From Hygrophila difformis (taxonomy: Eukaryota > Streptophyta > Magnoliopsida > Lamiales > Acanthaceae): DNA of 64,000 nucleotides. The stretch is from NCBI GenBank assembly GCA_030278955.1, contig JAOANR010000004.1:59771541-59835540 (forward strand), written 5' to 3'. Shown here in pieces: positions 23,625-36,140 of the stretch; position 1 is the stretch's first letter, and the number at the start of each line of letters is the position of its first letter. The position numbers and the translations under genes are program-made. The notes below the pieces were generated by a model. The model was given only the letters and a program-made list of their open reading frames with translations. It was not told where the DNA came from and made no database searches.

Positions 23625-23769
23625 TATTGACCAAAGAGATCATGTTCCCTGTTTCAACCATAGGTTGGGGTTCGATTCCCACCCGGCCCCTTATTCCTCT
23701 CATTTATTCCATTTATAATTTGTATGACTTGGGCTTCCACACACATAGGTGTCATGTTTACCCAAAAAA
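23625..23769 (+). mobile_element. 5'-truncated tRNA-derived SINE copy
   Basis: The A-box end is missing. The copy retains GGGGTTCGATTCCCACCC (B box), TTTATAATTTGTATGACTTGG, GGCTTCCAC and an A-run at about 23,761-23,769. Confidence 0.65.
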
Positions 23770-24056
23770 AAACTTTACATTCGCTGAAAAATAATATCCT
23801 ATCTACTCATTGGAGAAGTCAAAATTTAATCTTTACATCACTTTTCATTTTCAATAAAACTCTAAAGAGCAACAAATAATTTAAACAGAATTGTTGAAAA
23901 AATAAAAATTAAAATTAATAAACAAAAAAAGAATGATAAATATAATTTTTTTTTTAAAAAAAAAAAGAAAAGCCAAACAAGACTTTAGTCCACCATATAT
24001 ATAATCATTTTCAGCCCAAGGATACTTTGACTCTTGAAGCCCAGTCTTTGTAAATA

Positions 24057-24239
24057 CTACCTCAGTTTCTTTTAAAGTGTAACACTTTTCTTTTTTTGGG
24101 TCTTTCATAATAAATATTACATTACCATATATGGAATGTTTTTAAAGATAAAAAACTTCCACTAAAGCACTTTTGTGCCTTGTATTAAATCCCGTGTCAT
24201 TTCTTTATGTTACACTTATTTAGAAACGGATGGAGGAAG
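24057..24239. mobile_element. Stowaway-type MITE (second subfamily)
   Basis: Ends CTACCTCAGTTTC... and the inverted CTTCCTCCATCCGTTTC are flanked by TA. Inner inverted blocks AAGTGTAACA face each other. At 183 bp it is shorter than, and different in sequence from, the family at 48,746. Confidence 0.65.
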
Positions 24240-24242
24240 TAT

Positions 24243-25075
24243 GGCCGTTTGCGCGAGCAGACGTTTTTCTACCCTTATAAAAAGGTGGCCGCCTACACGC
24301 CTTTCCCTGCGTTCGTCTCGCTCTCTTCGCTGGAACCTCGGTTCTTGTTCTATAGTTTTCTGTTAATTTTTCTTGTGCGGTAAGAAATACTGATCTTTTT
24401 CTATCCGAACTCGTCTTCCCAAGTTCAGAGATGGAATGAAATGCCACATTTTTTCTCTTCTTTTTCAAAAACAAGATTCCAACGTTGTCCTGTCCATTTT
24501 TTAAAGATTTTCTTGATTTTAAGTTCTAGATTTATTGATTTTCTTGGGCGATTTTCTTGATTTTATTTATTTATTTTCTTATTGTAGTTCATTTCAAAAG
24601 CAAGAATCCAACCGAACGTTGGGTATGCTAGTTCTTGGGTTCTTAGTTTATTTTGTCCTTTGTTGTTTTTGATTAATCTTATCTATCTATGTGTGTGTCT
24701 GTTCACGTTTACGTGATTGTTTGGGTGGTGTCCCTCAATCACAGCTGTGGCACTGCATGCCAAACATTTAAATTTGTATCCGAACCGTAAACGTTCATTC
24801 CGATCCCTGATCAGACGACAACCCTAGGGCAGAAATTTACAGCCAAGCCAGCCCTTGCGCAGGAACACTACGGCCTGCCTGTCTCGCTTTAAGGTAGTGT
24901 AATTCTTTTGAGGGGTTATTAGGCTTTGCGGGAGTTAAACATTCCTCATCCGTGTGTGGGTTCCCTTTCTTAATTTGTTCACACATTTCTTTTCCCATGT
25001 GCAGCAGCAATTCGGCCCATGACAGATCTGTACTTGGTCCAGGCAATGTACACTGTGGATGGTTAGCCACACTAT
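24243..25075 (+). other. Promoter/exon-like sequence, possible noncoding transcript
   Basis: A TATAAAAAGG match at about 24,278 is followed by a GC-richer leader and a good donor (GCG|GTAAGAA at about 24,380). T-rich intron-like sequence comes next, with an acceptor near 24,586 (TTGTAG) and another near 25,005 (TGTGCAG). No long ORF links these pieces. It may be a 5' exon of a relocated gene, a noncoding RNA or a gene remnant. I do not recognise it. Confidence 0.25.
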
Positions 25076-25162
25076 TGAGTGAGAGTATATATATATCTTA
25101 AAGAAAATTAGTGAATTCAATATCTTTGTGTCAACAAACAGCTCAAAAATGATTTATAAATA

Positions 25163-25323
25163 TTACCAACAACTGTTGATTTGAGTGGATTGAGCCTCTA
25201 GTCGCTTAAGCAATGTCTCGGGTTTGAGCCTTGTGTATGGAAAAAAAAAAAACTGATTTGAGAGAGCCTTGTGTATCCTCGAGGGATTAATCTTGGGTCC
25301 AATGTGACCCGGTAATTCACCAA
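25163..25323 (+). mobile_element. SINE-like retroposon with 18-bp target duplication
   Basis: About 161 bp, flanked by an exact 18-bp direct repeat (AAAAATGATTTATAAATA at 25145-25162 and 25324-25341). The left end has a B-box-like TCGGGTTTGAGCC, and the body has an internal A-run. The duplication length fits target-primed retrotransposition. The body differs from the other SINE family in the window. Confidence 0.8.
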
Positions 25324-26443
25324 AAAAATGATTTATAAATACTATATTTTCACAAGTGTGTGAAATATATGCATCCAATTTTTTCTTTTTCTAACTCAAA
25401 ATGTTTTATAAACCCTTCGAATAACACTAATTATTAAAAAATTGGTTTTGAAATTTCTTTCTTTATCTCAAACTCTAAAAAATGTTTTATAAGCAAAATG
25501 TTTTAATATCTAATCATCAATAAAGTCTTAAAATTTCTTACTCGTGAATTCATTTGTGTGTTTTCTCACATTTGTCATTCGGAAGTTTGCCAAATTTCTT
25601 GCTTACAAAAGTACTACTTTATGATTAAGTTAAGGCTACTTTTATTTTGTTTATTTATTTTTACAAAGCTATAAGGTTAGTTTGCTTCATGTGTCCATTA
25701 TTTCATAGGTCCAAACTGACAATGCTACGTAGTCCAAAGTTCATCTTTTCACTTGAAATCATATAAAGGAAAATTCAAAATTCTATATTTTTTTTATCAG
25801 CTGCGTGCATGCAGAATTGCAGATGCAGTGCATGTTTTAATTTCATCGATCCACATGTGCTGTGTTCTATTAAAAATAATACTTAGATAAGTTTTAAATT
25901 AAATATATATATAGCATGTGAAAGTTTGGTTTAAGCATTGAGGAGAAGAAGGCATGCATTATGCATATGACTTCACATGAGACCACAAGGCTTCGAAAAG
26001 GGAAATTTGGTTTTTAATTTTGGTGTTTTTGGACAAATGATGTCCAAATCCAAACACCATTAATATATGTGATTTGTTACACTCTGGTGACAAAATATTA
26101 AGAAATGGAGATATAACAGCATATAGAATGATATTACAACCAATGTCCCATTGTTAAGAAGTAAGTTAGAATTGTTGAATTTGTTCAAGTGTTTGAATGG
26201 ATGTATGGTTGTTAGGTATATTTTAGAGGAGAAATACATATGAAGGGTACGGTTTACAAGTAAATTTAAAGTTGAGCTACTTAATCGGCTGCATCGGTAC
26301 ATTATTAGGTGAAGGGCATTAGTGCAAACCAAAAGGGCTGGACAAAGATAGATAAATATATCTTGATTTGATTGTGTGTTGGTGATACAATGTCATGATG
26401 AATGGGCATATATGTATGTAGGCATTTATTCAAAATTATAACT

Positions 26444-26590
26444 TTTTTTTTTTTTTGGTAAACAGTGACACTTATGTGTCGGCAAAGGTGTGTGGGAGCC
26501 CAAACCACACAAATTACAAAGGGGGATAAAGGGGAGGGGATAGAGGATCGGGTGGGAATCGAACTCCCAACCTAAGGTTAAGAGAAGTAT
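26444..26590 (-). mobile_element. tRNA-derived SINE copy abutting a Stowaway MITE
   Basis: On the minus strand: TTAACCTTAGG, B box GGTTCGATTCCCACCC, TTTGTAATTTGTGTGG, GGGCTCCCACAC and an A-run. The A-box end is cut off exactly where the MITE at 26,594 begins. Confidence 0.7.
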
Positions 26591-26593
26591 ATA

Positions 26594-26851
26594 CTCCCTC
26601 CGTAATTTAATGATATTAACATTCCATGTTTTCACGCAATCCAATGCAAATATTTAATGGTTAATATCTCAAATTGTGTAAAAGTAAAAATTATAAAAGT
26701 TTAATATTCTAAAACTATGTGATTAGACGAATCCAACAACATTTCACTTGACTATATTTTATCTTATGTAATTGTGTTAAAAAGTCGAATCAAAGTTACT
26801 AAATGAATAGTGTTTACTATGCAAACATTAACATCATTTGATAACGGGAAG
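26594..26851. mobile_element. Stowaway-type MITE
   Basis: It begins CTCCCTCCGTAATTTAATG and ends in GGGAAG, flanked by TA on both sides. Internal blocks (CGCAATCCAATGCA, TAAAAGTAAAAATTATAAAAG) match the inverted sequence of the intact copy at 48,746. Confidence 0.8.
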
Positions 26852-28361
26852 TATATACAAGGGGCGCAGGTGAAGTATATACCACAATATCAAGTTGTCT
26901 AGTACCAAAATTTATCACAATATTGCTACTATTATTTTTGTTTTAAAAATACCACTATAATAAAAAGTTTTACTAATACCAGCTTTTGCACCCGCTACTA
27001 TTGAACATCTGCAGATTGGATTTTTGGGCTGTCAAATCCAACGTGTGTATTGGGAGATGAACGAAGGGGGTTTGTGGTGCTTGATCATCCAATATTCCTA
27101 AAGTCGCAGCTTTTATCTTCTTTAATTTGATCATCCAATATTAAAAATTTAACTAGTAAGTCATCATGATCCCTTATCTTGACCTTTTATTTTATACTTA
27201 CTACTGTAATTTTTTCATGAGTGGTAGATACATTCTGAATCATTGAGGACATGTTTAGCATATTTTCCCTTTGGTACACCGAGCCAAAAAAAATGAATAT
27301 TCACAATAATTAAAAACTGAAGGAATATTGTACTTGTACCGAGAAATTAATTCCTTCTTTATAGGACTTGATTTTTGTATTGAATAATAGTGTTTCATCT
27401 TCAATTCTACACAATATTATAGTATAAATTTATATAATGTAAAGGAAGGACATTCGAAACCAAAAAAAAGTGGATATATTGCTTTGAGGGAATGGTAGAT
27501 CTCTCTTCATCCACTTCCTAGACCTGTTCTGATTTTTCTTTAAAGGAGGGACCTTGCAAACCAAAAAGAAAAAATATGCAATTATTATTCATCATCCGAT
27601 TGATATCATTTTTTGATTTATTTTCTCAATTTCATTCAACTTTTATACATAGGTACTGATTTTATATATATTCCAGTGCCAAACCACCATGTCCCACTAT
27701 TAATCTATTATCATGCATCACAACATGTACTATCTTTTTGAAATATCTAGCTTTTATCATTATTTATAATTATATTTATTACTATGTGTCTGTATATATT
27801 TTCATTTCATTTTTAATAATTAATACTTTCTACATCATGCATAAAAGTGTTCAATTAATTTTCAAACTAACTTATACACAATTCCGGATTTTATACACCT
27901 TATATAGCAGAACATAATAAAACCTACCAAAATATTCCAACAAATCCCCATAAAAAGAATTCCAATTATTCCCCAGCCAGATAAAAGTGGCCAATGATCA
28001 ATGGCTTATATAAGAGGCAACTAACGACTCACCACCTTATAATTATATAAGGAAAAAATAAATAAATAATATAATTATTAAAATGAAGAAAATCACGGTA
28101 GGCAAAACTAGAGTATCTATTTCTGATTAAACTAATCATCATTCCATAGAAAACAGTAGTGGTTGTAGTAGTATTTAATATTTAATACTTATATAAATAA
28201 TAAATTACCAAACCAGTTGCCCGTTGCCTCCTTCCATTGCTTTCTTTATAGTAGTAATGAAATATCAATATTACTAATACTATATAGAAATATAATAACA
28301 GTACTACTAGTGGTATAATTATAATTATTATGTGAAAATTCAGAAAAAAAAAGGGGGGAAA
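26852..28361. other. AT-rich intergenic stretch
   Basis: No ORF, RNA gene or bounded repeat could be supported here. The sequence is AT-rich with short A/T runs and lies 3' of the START-domain gene. Confidence 0.5.
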
Positions 28362-29386
28362 TCAGGTACCGGTGGCAGCAGTTCTTGGACACGTCAGCAC
28401 CTGTTTTTTAAGGTTTTCAATGATCATGACGAGTTTCGTACTGAAACGGTTGACAAAGCATTTGGGCAGCCATCCCGCAGGATCCAACTGCGCTATGTAT
28501 GTGACAATGCAGGAATCGTGTTCCAACTTCTCGACAACCCACCCGGATTGCAGCAGCAATCCTCTTATGATGGAGTTGCTCTGCTTGGGGTGCAGCCCCG
28601 CCGCTATCTCCTTGGGTAGGGATGCCACCGCCACCACCAGGGTTCCGTCGTCCATGGTCTCCCGCCGTTCGTACACGATGAACTCCCTGTTTCTGAACAG
28701 GGGCTTCGCTCTTTCCCCGAATCTCAGCCGGATTATGCTCAGATTCTCCTCCAGGTCTTTTATGTAGTTCGCTTCCACCAAATCCGCGTCCCATTCCTGT
28801 GAGGCAGACGGCAAAAATTAAATCTTTTTTGGGTTGGGCTTATTAATTAGGGCTGATTTGTAGTAGTATAATGTATGTACCTTGGCGGCGTCTATGGCGT
28901 TGGCGACAGTGATGAACTGCTGGGGGGAGACGGATTTCAGGACTCGTCTGCTGCGGAAGGTGTGGAGCGAACCGGATCTGCGACGGGAGATCTCGACGCC
29001 GTTGTCCATGGCGACCACCTTCCAGCCGGCATCGGTGTGGACGGGGAAGCTCTCGTTGTACTCCCGGGGGGTGTTGGTGTCGGACGCCGACAGCAGTTCC
29101 TGAATGCAATTCTCGCTCGCATGGAACACGTATCTCCTCAACGAATCCTCACTTATCGACCTGTGAATTACCACAACCAACGCACAATACAAAAATGGAA
29201 AACATTCAATCAATTCCTGGACATGTATAGTAGTAGTGGACATCACCAGCACAGAAAGTAAAAGTAAAAGGGGGAAATTAATCAACAACTTGCCACGATC
29301 TACTGCAAACCGAGGGGCTCCCGCGCATTTCCGGTATCTTATTCTTGCAGCTTCTCTGGGGGTGGGGTTCCTTAAATGAAGGGCTG
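28362..29386 (-). CDS. START-domain lipid-binding protein, CP5-like
   Basis: Two exons are secure: 29160-28881 and 28796-28362 (stop). They encode about 238 residues containing a START domain: EISRRRSG, RSRRVLKSVSPQQFITVAN, EWDADLVEANYIKDLEE, FIVYERRETMDDGTLVVAV and LDPAGWLPKCFVNRF. The match is to plant membrane-related protein CP5 (StAR-related lipid transfer), expected to bind a lipid or other hydrophobic ligand. A further upstream exon at 29386-29311 (frame LRNPTPREAARIRYRKCAGAPR) has the right phase 2 to join. The true N-terminus, including the membrane segment usual in this family, was not resolved, and the start codon is unknown. Confidence 0.82.
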
Positions 29387-30403
29387 CTGAGAGAAACACA
29401 TTTATACTACATATGTATGCAAGTATAAATGGATATATACACACATATATATAGAGAGGGGGGGTGGGGTGGGTGGAGGAGATCAGGGATGGATGTATGA
29501 TGTATGGATGCAATGCAAAGAAAGTACAATTAGGGGATAGATTGGTGTGTGTAAGTAAAATAATGGAAGAAGTGGGGGCAAGGTGAGAGATGCACATGGA
29601 ATGCCAGAGGCACCTATTACCTCCTCCATGATTAAAACCAGCAACTCATTATCCCCATTATATACTTCTCTCTCTCTCTCACACACACATAAAAGCCAGC
29701 ACGGCAGCACTCCATGTGCATCATCTCCCCCACTTCTTTTAAATTCCCTTTTCATTACACACACCAATTAAGAGAGGTGTTTAAGGATAAAAACTCAGGA
29801 AGAAAAAGAACACTAACCAACAACCCAGCCTGCGCTAATACTATGCCATCTACTAATACATCATCAATTTTTTACCAAAGGCTGCCCGGTTTTAGGTGAC
29901 AGGCACAGAAAAACATAACAGACTCATTCACCTCACGTGCTCTTCAATGGTTCAACATATTCATTAAAAAACGAACAAACAAATGAATGAACGAACATAG
30001 GAACATCGAAGCAGACAACGATCATAGTTAATCCATGCTTGGAAATCTGCACATGCCTCATTATACATCCATTCATTCCCATAGCTATTTTTGCCATGGG
30101 AAAATGAGTTCCCTTGGACTCATTTGGGCAGGGGCGTGCCTTCTCAAGTTGCAGGTCGTGACAACGTATGAGCATCGTGATTCTGCAATCCGAACAAGTA
30201 GCCTGTGGTAGTTTGTGATTAAACAAGTCCATATTATCTAGATGAACGCATCTGGAGCCCATCAAGTAACAACAAGGATGAATGATGGACGATGGCGACG
30301 AAATAATTGCACTGCTTTTGAATAGGATTAGTATATCGAGGATCATTATGACATGGAATAAACAATTGTAAAAGATGCCCGGCTTTACGGATTTCTGAAG
30401 TGC

Positions 30404-33400
30404 TCAAGATGATGGCTTTTCCTGCCCCAGGAAGCCTTTCGCTTTAAGGCTCAACACTGTGTCCCTGACAGCTTCTTCTACTGGAGTAAACTTTAATCCC
30501 AAATTGATCAATCTCTTTGCAGCATCTTCGCACGCCACCAGCCCAGGCTGCGTTTCGCCAGTGAATCTGTATGTCTAATGGGGTTCAGCATAAAACCATA
30601 GAACGACAAGTTTACAATACAATACAATTTTTTTTTTTTTAAAAAAAAAGGAGACTAAACAATTGGCATTCATGCTGCTTTCCCTAATTTCAACCATTCA
30701 GCTCTTATTCCATGAACTAATCTGCTTTTCATCTTTTTAAATTTTATTAAGAACTAATAAGCACATGAGGACAAACAGGGACATCCCTGACAGGCATGTA
30801 AAGAAGACTGTTCCATGCAATATGTTAATGCCATTGAATGCTAGTACTTAGAAAAGACCAAGGTCAGCTGACATCATGACCAAATGGAGATGATAATATA
30901 TTGTTGATGCCAGGACCTTCACAGAAAAACAAATAGCAATACTAATAAATGAAAAAGTTGTCACGGGCCCATAAAAAAATCAGGTCTTTCATATTCACAA
31001 GTTGCAGGTCAAGAGGAAGATAAATGCACCATGGAAGTGTATCATCGAGCACATGGGAAGCTGAGGTAAAGTCATAGTCAATAGTGTCAATATACAACTC
31101 TTCCTTCCACAATTTGACAACTTTTATCATTTTCATTACGAGGAAAGGAATACTCATGACAAAGGGCAATATTTACTCAAATATCAAAAGAAATATTTAC
31201 AGAATATATTTCCATTGTAAAGCAAAAGATAAAGGGAGGAGAATCACCAAAAATTCATTGCATTACTTTAAAGCAGAATTTTAAAGAAAGAAAACGATTC
31301 TCCCTAACCCGGGCCAACAACAATAAAAGTTGCAACAGAATATCAATTAATACATAGTGTACAACAGGAAAGAATACCTCTTCGACCATCAAAGGTTAAA
31401 TGATATTCACAGAAATCAAGTAAACCAAATAATCAATTTATTGTGAAGTTTTGAATGGTGAGAAGGAAAAGATGTTGTTTGTTTGTGCTTGGATAAGTTA
31501 AGTAATAGTACTATCAAATATGGGCCCTATATGCTATTGAAAGCACACCCTTATTAAATTGTTCCAAAAAGTTTATTCTTGGTAAGAAGGGGAAAAGGGA
31601 CAAGATAAGATCCCACCACAGTGATGAAATCATGCAGATTATGAATTGTAATTAAAGAGAATTATGTTTATCCAAATAATGAAGATATGGAGTCACAAAA
31701 CTTTGTGAAGCCTTGACAGCTCATTAAGCATTATTAATGCAATTCAAAGATCATTAAATCAATTGATCATATCAACCTTTTCTTTTCCAGGCATAAATCA
31801 AGTTTCCTGGCACAACAATTTTTTGGTCACACATTTGCACACTTAGCATCACCATCAGAGCCATTGCTGGTTGTTGAATAGGCTAATTATCGAGTGAAGA
31901 TTCTTTGGCTGAACAGAGCTACTCTTTTAAGGAAATCTCAATTCAGTGGTTTGGTCTCAAAGATTATTTATTGCTCATTTAGAAAAATTGTTTATTTTCC
32001 TTTCCTATTAATTAGCTTTTCATTATCCTAGTGATGGTGTTGAACAATCATTTTACCTAAAAGCTTAAGTTAAACTGACTTCATCTAGAATTTAAGAGAG
32101 GAGTTCAGAGTTCAACGTGGATAAAACATACCTGTGAACTGGGAATTCGGGGAAGAGCTTCGAGACTTTATCAGCAAAATCACCGAATTGATAGATGCCA
32201 TTGGTGCAGAGGTATCTGCCTGAGGCAGAAGGAGATTCAAATAGCAGGAGTTGAGCCTTAGCTACATCTTTGACATGTACAGCCCCTAACCAGTGGTACT
32301 CCTGCGTATCATTTGAACCCTGAAGCAGCTGTTGCAAAACTGCACAACTAGCATTCAGCCCAGGTTGGAGAAGCTGGCCAAGACAAGTTGCAGGATTTAT
32401 CGCTACCAAATCTACATCATTTTCCTTTGCAAACTCCCATGCAGCTTTCTCAGCCAATGTTTTTGACACTGGATACCATTTCTGTCGAATTTGAAAACAA
32501 TATTACATAATTCATTCATTAGTGTATGCGGCTCAGATTAAGGTTGCACTGGGACAGTATGGATACAAATTTATCTCATTATATGTTGTTCCATATGATA
32601 CAAAAATACAAAATAGCAGATCAATTGTGACCATAATATCCAATGTCACAAAACAATAATGGAGACAGCAGATATAGATGCTCTCCCTAAGCTTTTATCA
32701 ACACAATTATTTCTTCTGCAGAAAAATCAGGCATGATAAACTTTGTGCTTACATAAAAAACAATTGTCCTTCAATTAAAATATATTAAATGTTATGATAA
32801 GAGGTTTGCATCGAGAACAAATTTTGAGACTATAGGAAACATAAGAAGGATCATTGTTTCAGACACATGGATAAATCCACTGGCAACCAAATTGGGCACT
32901 CCATTGTTTCACAAACATGGTCCATTTGGTAGTAATTCATTCCACTTTCTACAATTCAATAACTCAGTGCTGCATACAAAATACATTCACGCCAATACAA
33001 CTTTTAAGCAGACGAGCTGTGAAGTCCAATCATGTAGAGGTACTGGACACAATGGCACGCAGAACGTGATTCATAACAACCATACCTTACACTTTCTGCA
33101 CACAGACAATGCAAGAGTTTACATGTGCCCCCATGAACCCCTCTGCATTTTTTTGAAACCAATGCTGCACAGAAATCTTGCTTTTTCATGTCCAAATAAA
33201 GTTTTCCTCAAACATGACAAGTAAACAGGAGGGATTGTTGTTAGGTATACTTTTTCTTGCCATTTTCCATCCTATTCTAGCCATAGAGCAAACACATTTC
33301 CAAATAACATGTTTCGAATTCCATCTATATGAAAATTTTCGGTGGAGTGCTACACAAAAAGGAAATACATCACAATGTCCTCAAACTTTACACTAACAAG

Positions 33401-34489
33401 TTAAACACATAAAGGGGCTGCTACTAACTGAGGAAATTTTAAATTAATTAGTAAATCCGGTAAATGCTAAAACCACATGCTAGAACAGAGTAGTTTCATA
33501 ACAAGGGTCATTGTCTATTTTAAAGTAAAAAACAGTCAAGAATCACACAGATTCTAGGTAAGTTCTGTAAGGCATTCTAGGAATTGCTTTCGAGTAAACA
33601 AATCTAAGATGCACATACAAGTAACAAGCTTTGCATTATAAGACATTAGAATACCGTTAGCTAACCCCGCAATCAGTCATTACCAGCCAACATTCATAAT
33701 GGGATTAAGTGTACTCACTCCCAAAACATGATTTTCAGATGAGTATTATCACCAGTTAATTATTCAACAACCTCCTGACAGAAACCACATCTAATCCCAA
33801 ATCAGCATCAAGGATTCCACAATGTAGTACAGCAAAAAGAGAATTAAACAAACAAAATCAGCCAACACACTGGAAACAAATCGGTTCCGAGATACAATAT
33901 TCTTGAGATCGTTTGTTCTACCAAATCAAACCCATATATTGATTCCAAACTTTGATGAGATCGAGAGATTAACCTGACGAGACTTGCAGTAGTCAAGACA
34001 AGTCCAGGAAGACTCATCAAACACCCTATCTCTAGGCCATCCCGGGTTGGGCACCAATGCGGAAATTGAGGAGGTCAGCACCACGCGCCGCACGCCGTAC
34101 TTCTTGGCGGCGGCGAGCACGTTCAGCGTGCCATTGACTGCGGGGTTCAGGAGCTCCGTCTGGGGGTCCACTGGGTCCTCCAGCGTGCACGGCGACGCCA
34201 CGTGGAAGATCCCCCCTCCGGCGCACCCTTCCACGGCCTTCTCAACGGCGACGGAGTCGAGGAGGTCGACTTCGTGCACGATCAGGCTAACCGCGGCGCC
34301 AGCGGCGCCGGGGAGGGAAAAGAGGTGGGTTGCGTCGGAGCCGGGAAATATGGAAAGGTGGATAGTGGTGTAGCCCTGTTCCAAAAGGGTTTTCACCAAC
34401 CATGAGCCGATGAAACCGTTGGCTCCGGTGACGCACACAGGTGGCTTGGCGGCGGGGGCGGGTGCTATTGCTGGGTGTTCTGCCGCCAT
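30404..34489 (-). CDS. Cinnamoyl-CoA reductase-like short-chain dehydrogenase
   Basis: Three exons, 34489-33974, 32481-32132 and 30566-30404, give 342 residues. The N-terminus has the NADP-binding motif VTGANGFIGSWLV. The extended-SDR catalytic Tyr and Lys lie in KWYPVSK. Further conserved features are VLTSSISAL (catalytic Ser), FHVASPC and DVAKAQLLL. The family reduces hydroxycinnamoyl-CoA esters or related aldehydes. The canonical CCR signature NWYCYGK is replaced by KWYPVSK, which marks a CCR-like branch (compare At2g02400), so a lignin role should not be assumed. Introns are long (about 1.5 kb each) and only two. The N-terminal stretch rich in Ala and Pro precedes the Rossmann fold. Confidence 0.92.
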
Positions 34490-35059
34490 AGCGATCTGGC
34501 CGGATGTGCTAAGTTACTGCAATTTTTTAAAAATTGTGGATTTATGGCGATGATGCTGATAATTTTGGAGATTGATCATCTGGATAATTCTAATTTTAGG
34601 ATTTGGGTTTTACGTCGTGAGAGAGAGGTTGGTTTTCAGTTTCACTGCACGATTTTCAAAGTTTATTCCATTCCATTTGTTTTCGTATGTTTAATTCTGA
34701 AAGGGAATCTTAACGGTTCGGCTTGTGAACGAATTTGGAAAATAGGTTAAACTAGGAAATTAGGATTTAATCCAAAATAAACCAGGCATTTACCTATGTT
34801 TTCTTTGGGCTTTGGTTACTGGCCAGCTTTGCAATTTCTTTGTTCCAGCAGTGATGTTCTCGTCAATAAAGCAAATCCCTTCGATGATCAATAAAACAAG
34901 TAGATACTATATTTGTCACTTTTTTAATGCCAGTCTCTCGACATTTCAGCAACGAGCCAGGGCAAAATATTGAAGTCTAATCCAAAGAAATCAGTGATGA
35001 GTCAGGCGACTCATGTCATGGCCTGGACAATGTAGAGTTTATGAGTCGGACTATTTAGA

Positions 35060-36140
35060 CTCTACCGTTTATTAAGTCCACCTCATGTTTAAATCCACCC
35101 CATCAAATAATTTTAAAAAGTCAATGCATTCTAAAATCACCCCACCCTCAATTACCCAAATACCCCTCTATACTCAAAACAATATATAATCCTATTATTT
35201 ACTACACTCACCCCCACTATCCCACCCAACACTCACCCCACCTTCACTCACGTTTGAAAGAAAAAAAGAACAACGTACACATCGATCTCCATCTCGTCTC
35301 GGCCTCGGTCTCGCATCTCGTCTCACTTAGTTCTTGTTCTTCAAAAATTCAAGTTTAGGAGTCAAGCAAGATTCTCAAACATAGATAAATTTAAAGCTAG
35401 GGTTTTGTCTTAAACTTTAATCAACCCATTTCTAGTAGATCTTGATTTTTATTTTTAGAAATGTTAAATAAGTATCACATTGTGGATAGGAAGCATTTAA
35501 TTGCAATTATTTGGGGTAAAATTGGAGGTTGGGTGGAAATTCTCGGCAAGATCACGAACTTTCTGGCACCAGGTCCGTTCGGACCTGGTGCGCCGTGCGC
35601 AAAGAGTAGCACGCGGCAAAGGCTGCCTACGCAAAAAGCAGCGCACGGCAAAGGCTGCCGTGCACATAGAGTAGCGCGCGGCCAAGACCTGCCGTGCGTG
35701 TTGTGTTGTGCACGGCACGACCTGCCGTGCGCCGTGCATGTTGCACGGCTGACCAGTACCGAACGGTCTGTGAGAAAATGGCGATTTTCAGAGTTTTTGG
35801 AGCATCACCTCTAAATTCCAAAGTGTTTTTCCTTGCTCCATTTGTTTGCTAATAACTTCACCTCCACTTTTTCTTTGAATCTTGATGATTAATTTTTGTG
35901 TTTGTTGATTTTTTGTGGTTGTATCATTTTGGGTAGAATAAACTAGTGTTTGAGAAGTGAATGGTGTTGGGTTTAGGTGTTGGAATAGATTTGGAGTGAA
36001 TTTGAAGTGTTTGGGGTGGGGTGGATTTAGAAAGAGTAGAGTGTATGTTTTTTTTTAATTTAAATTTGTTGAAGGGCATTTTGGGTATAGGGAAATATGG
36101 GTGGGGTGAATTTAGAATATAGGGGAGTGAATTTATCCTG
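35060..36140. mobile_element. Putative TIR element with GC-rich repeated core
   Basis: The left part (about 35,090-35,260) and right part (about 35,960-36,140) are imperfect inverted repeats rich in TAAATYCACCCCAC motifs, for example ATTCTAAAATCACCCCACCC against ATTCTAAATTCACCCCACCC. Between them sits a GC-rich block (35,565-35,770) with diverged repeats of GCACGGCAAAGGCTGCC and GACCTGCCGTGC, plus the palindrome CCAGGTCCGTTCGGACCTGG. No transposase was found and the exact ends and duplication are unresolved. It lies between the divergent CCR-like and YacP genes. Confidence 0.5.

Noticed and set aside
18600..28360. Search for CRISPR-like or regularly spaced repeat arrays
   Set aside because: Repeats are dispersed SINEs and MITEs with irregular spacing; nothing array-like was found.
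28332..29261. Plus-strand ORFs over the START-domain gene
   Set aside because: They overlap the well-supported minus-strand exons and have no family resemblance.
34032..34405. Arg/Ala/Gly-rich ORFs overlapping CCR-like exon 1
   Set aside because: Alternative-frame readings of a GC-rich exon.
35461..35814. 117-codon ORF across the GC-rich block
   Set aside because: Its composition follows the DNA repeats; there is no domain, and it sits inside a probable transposon.
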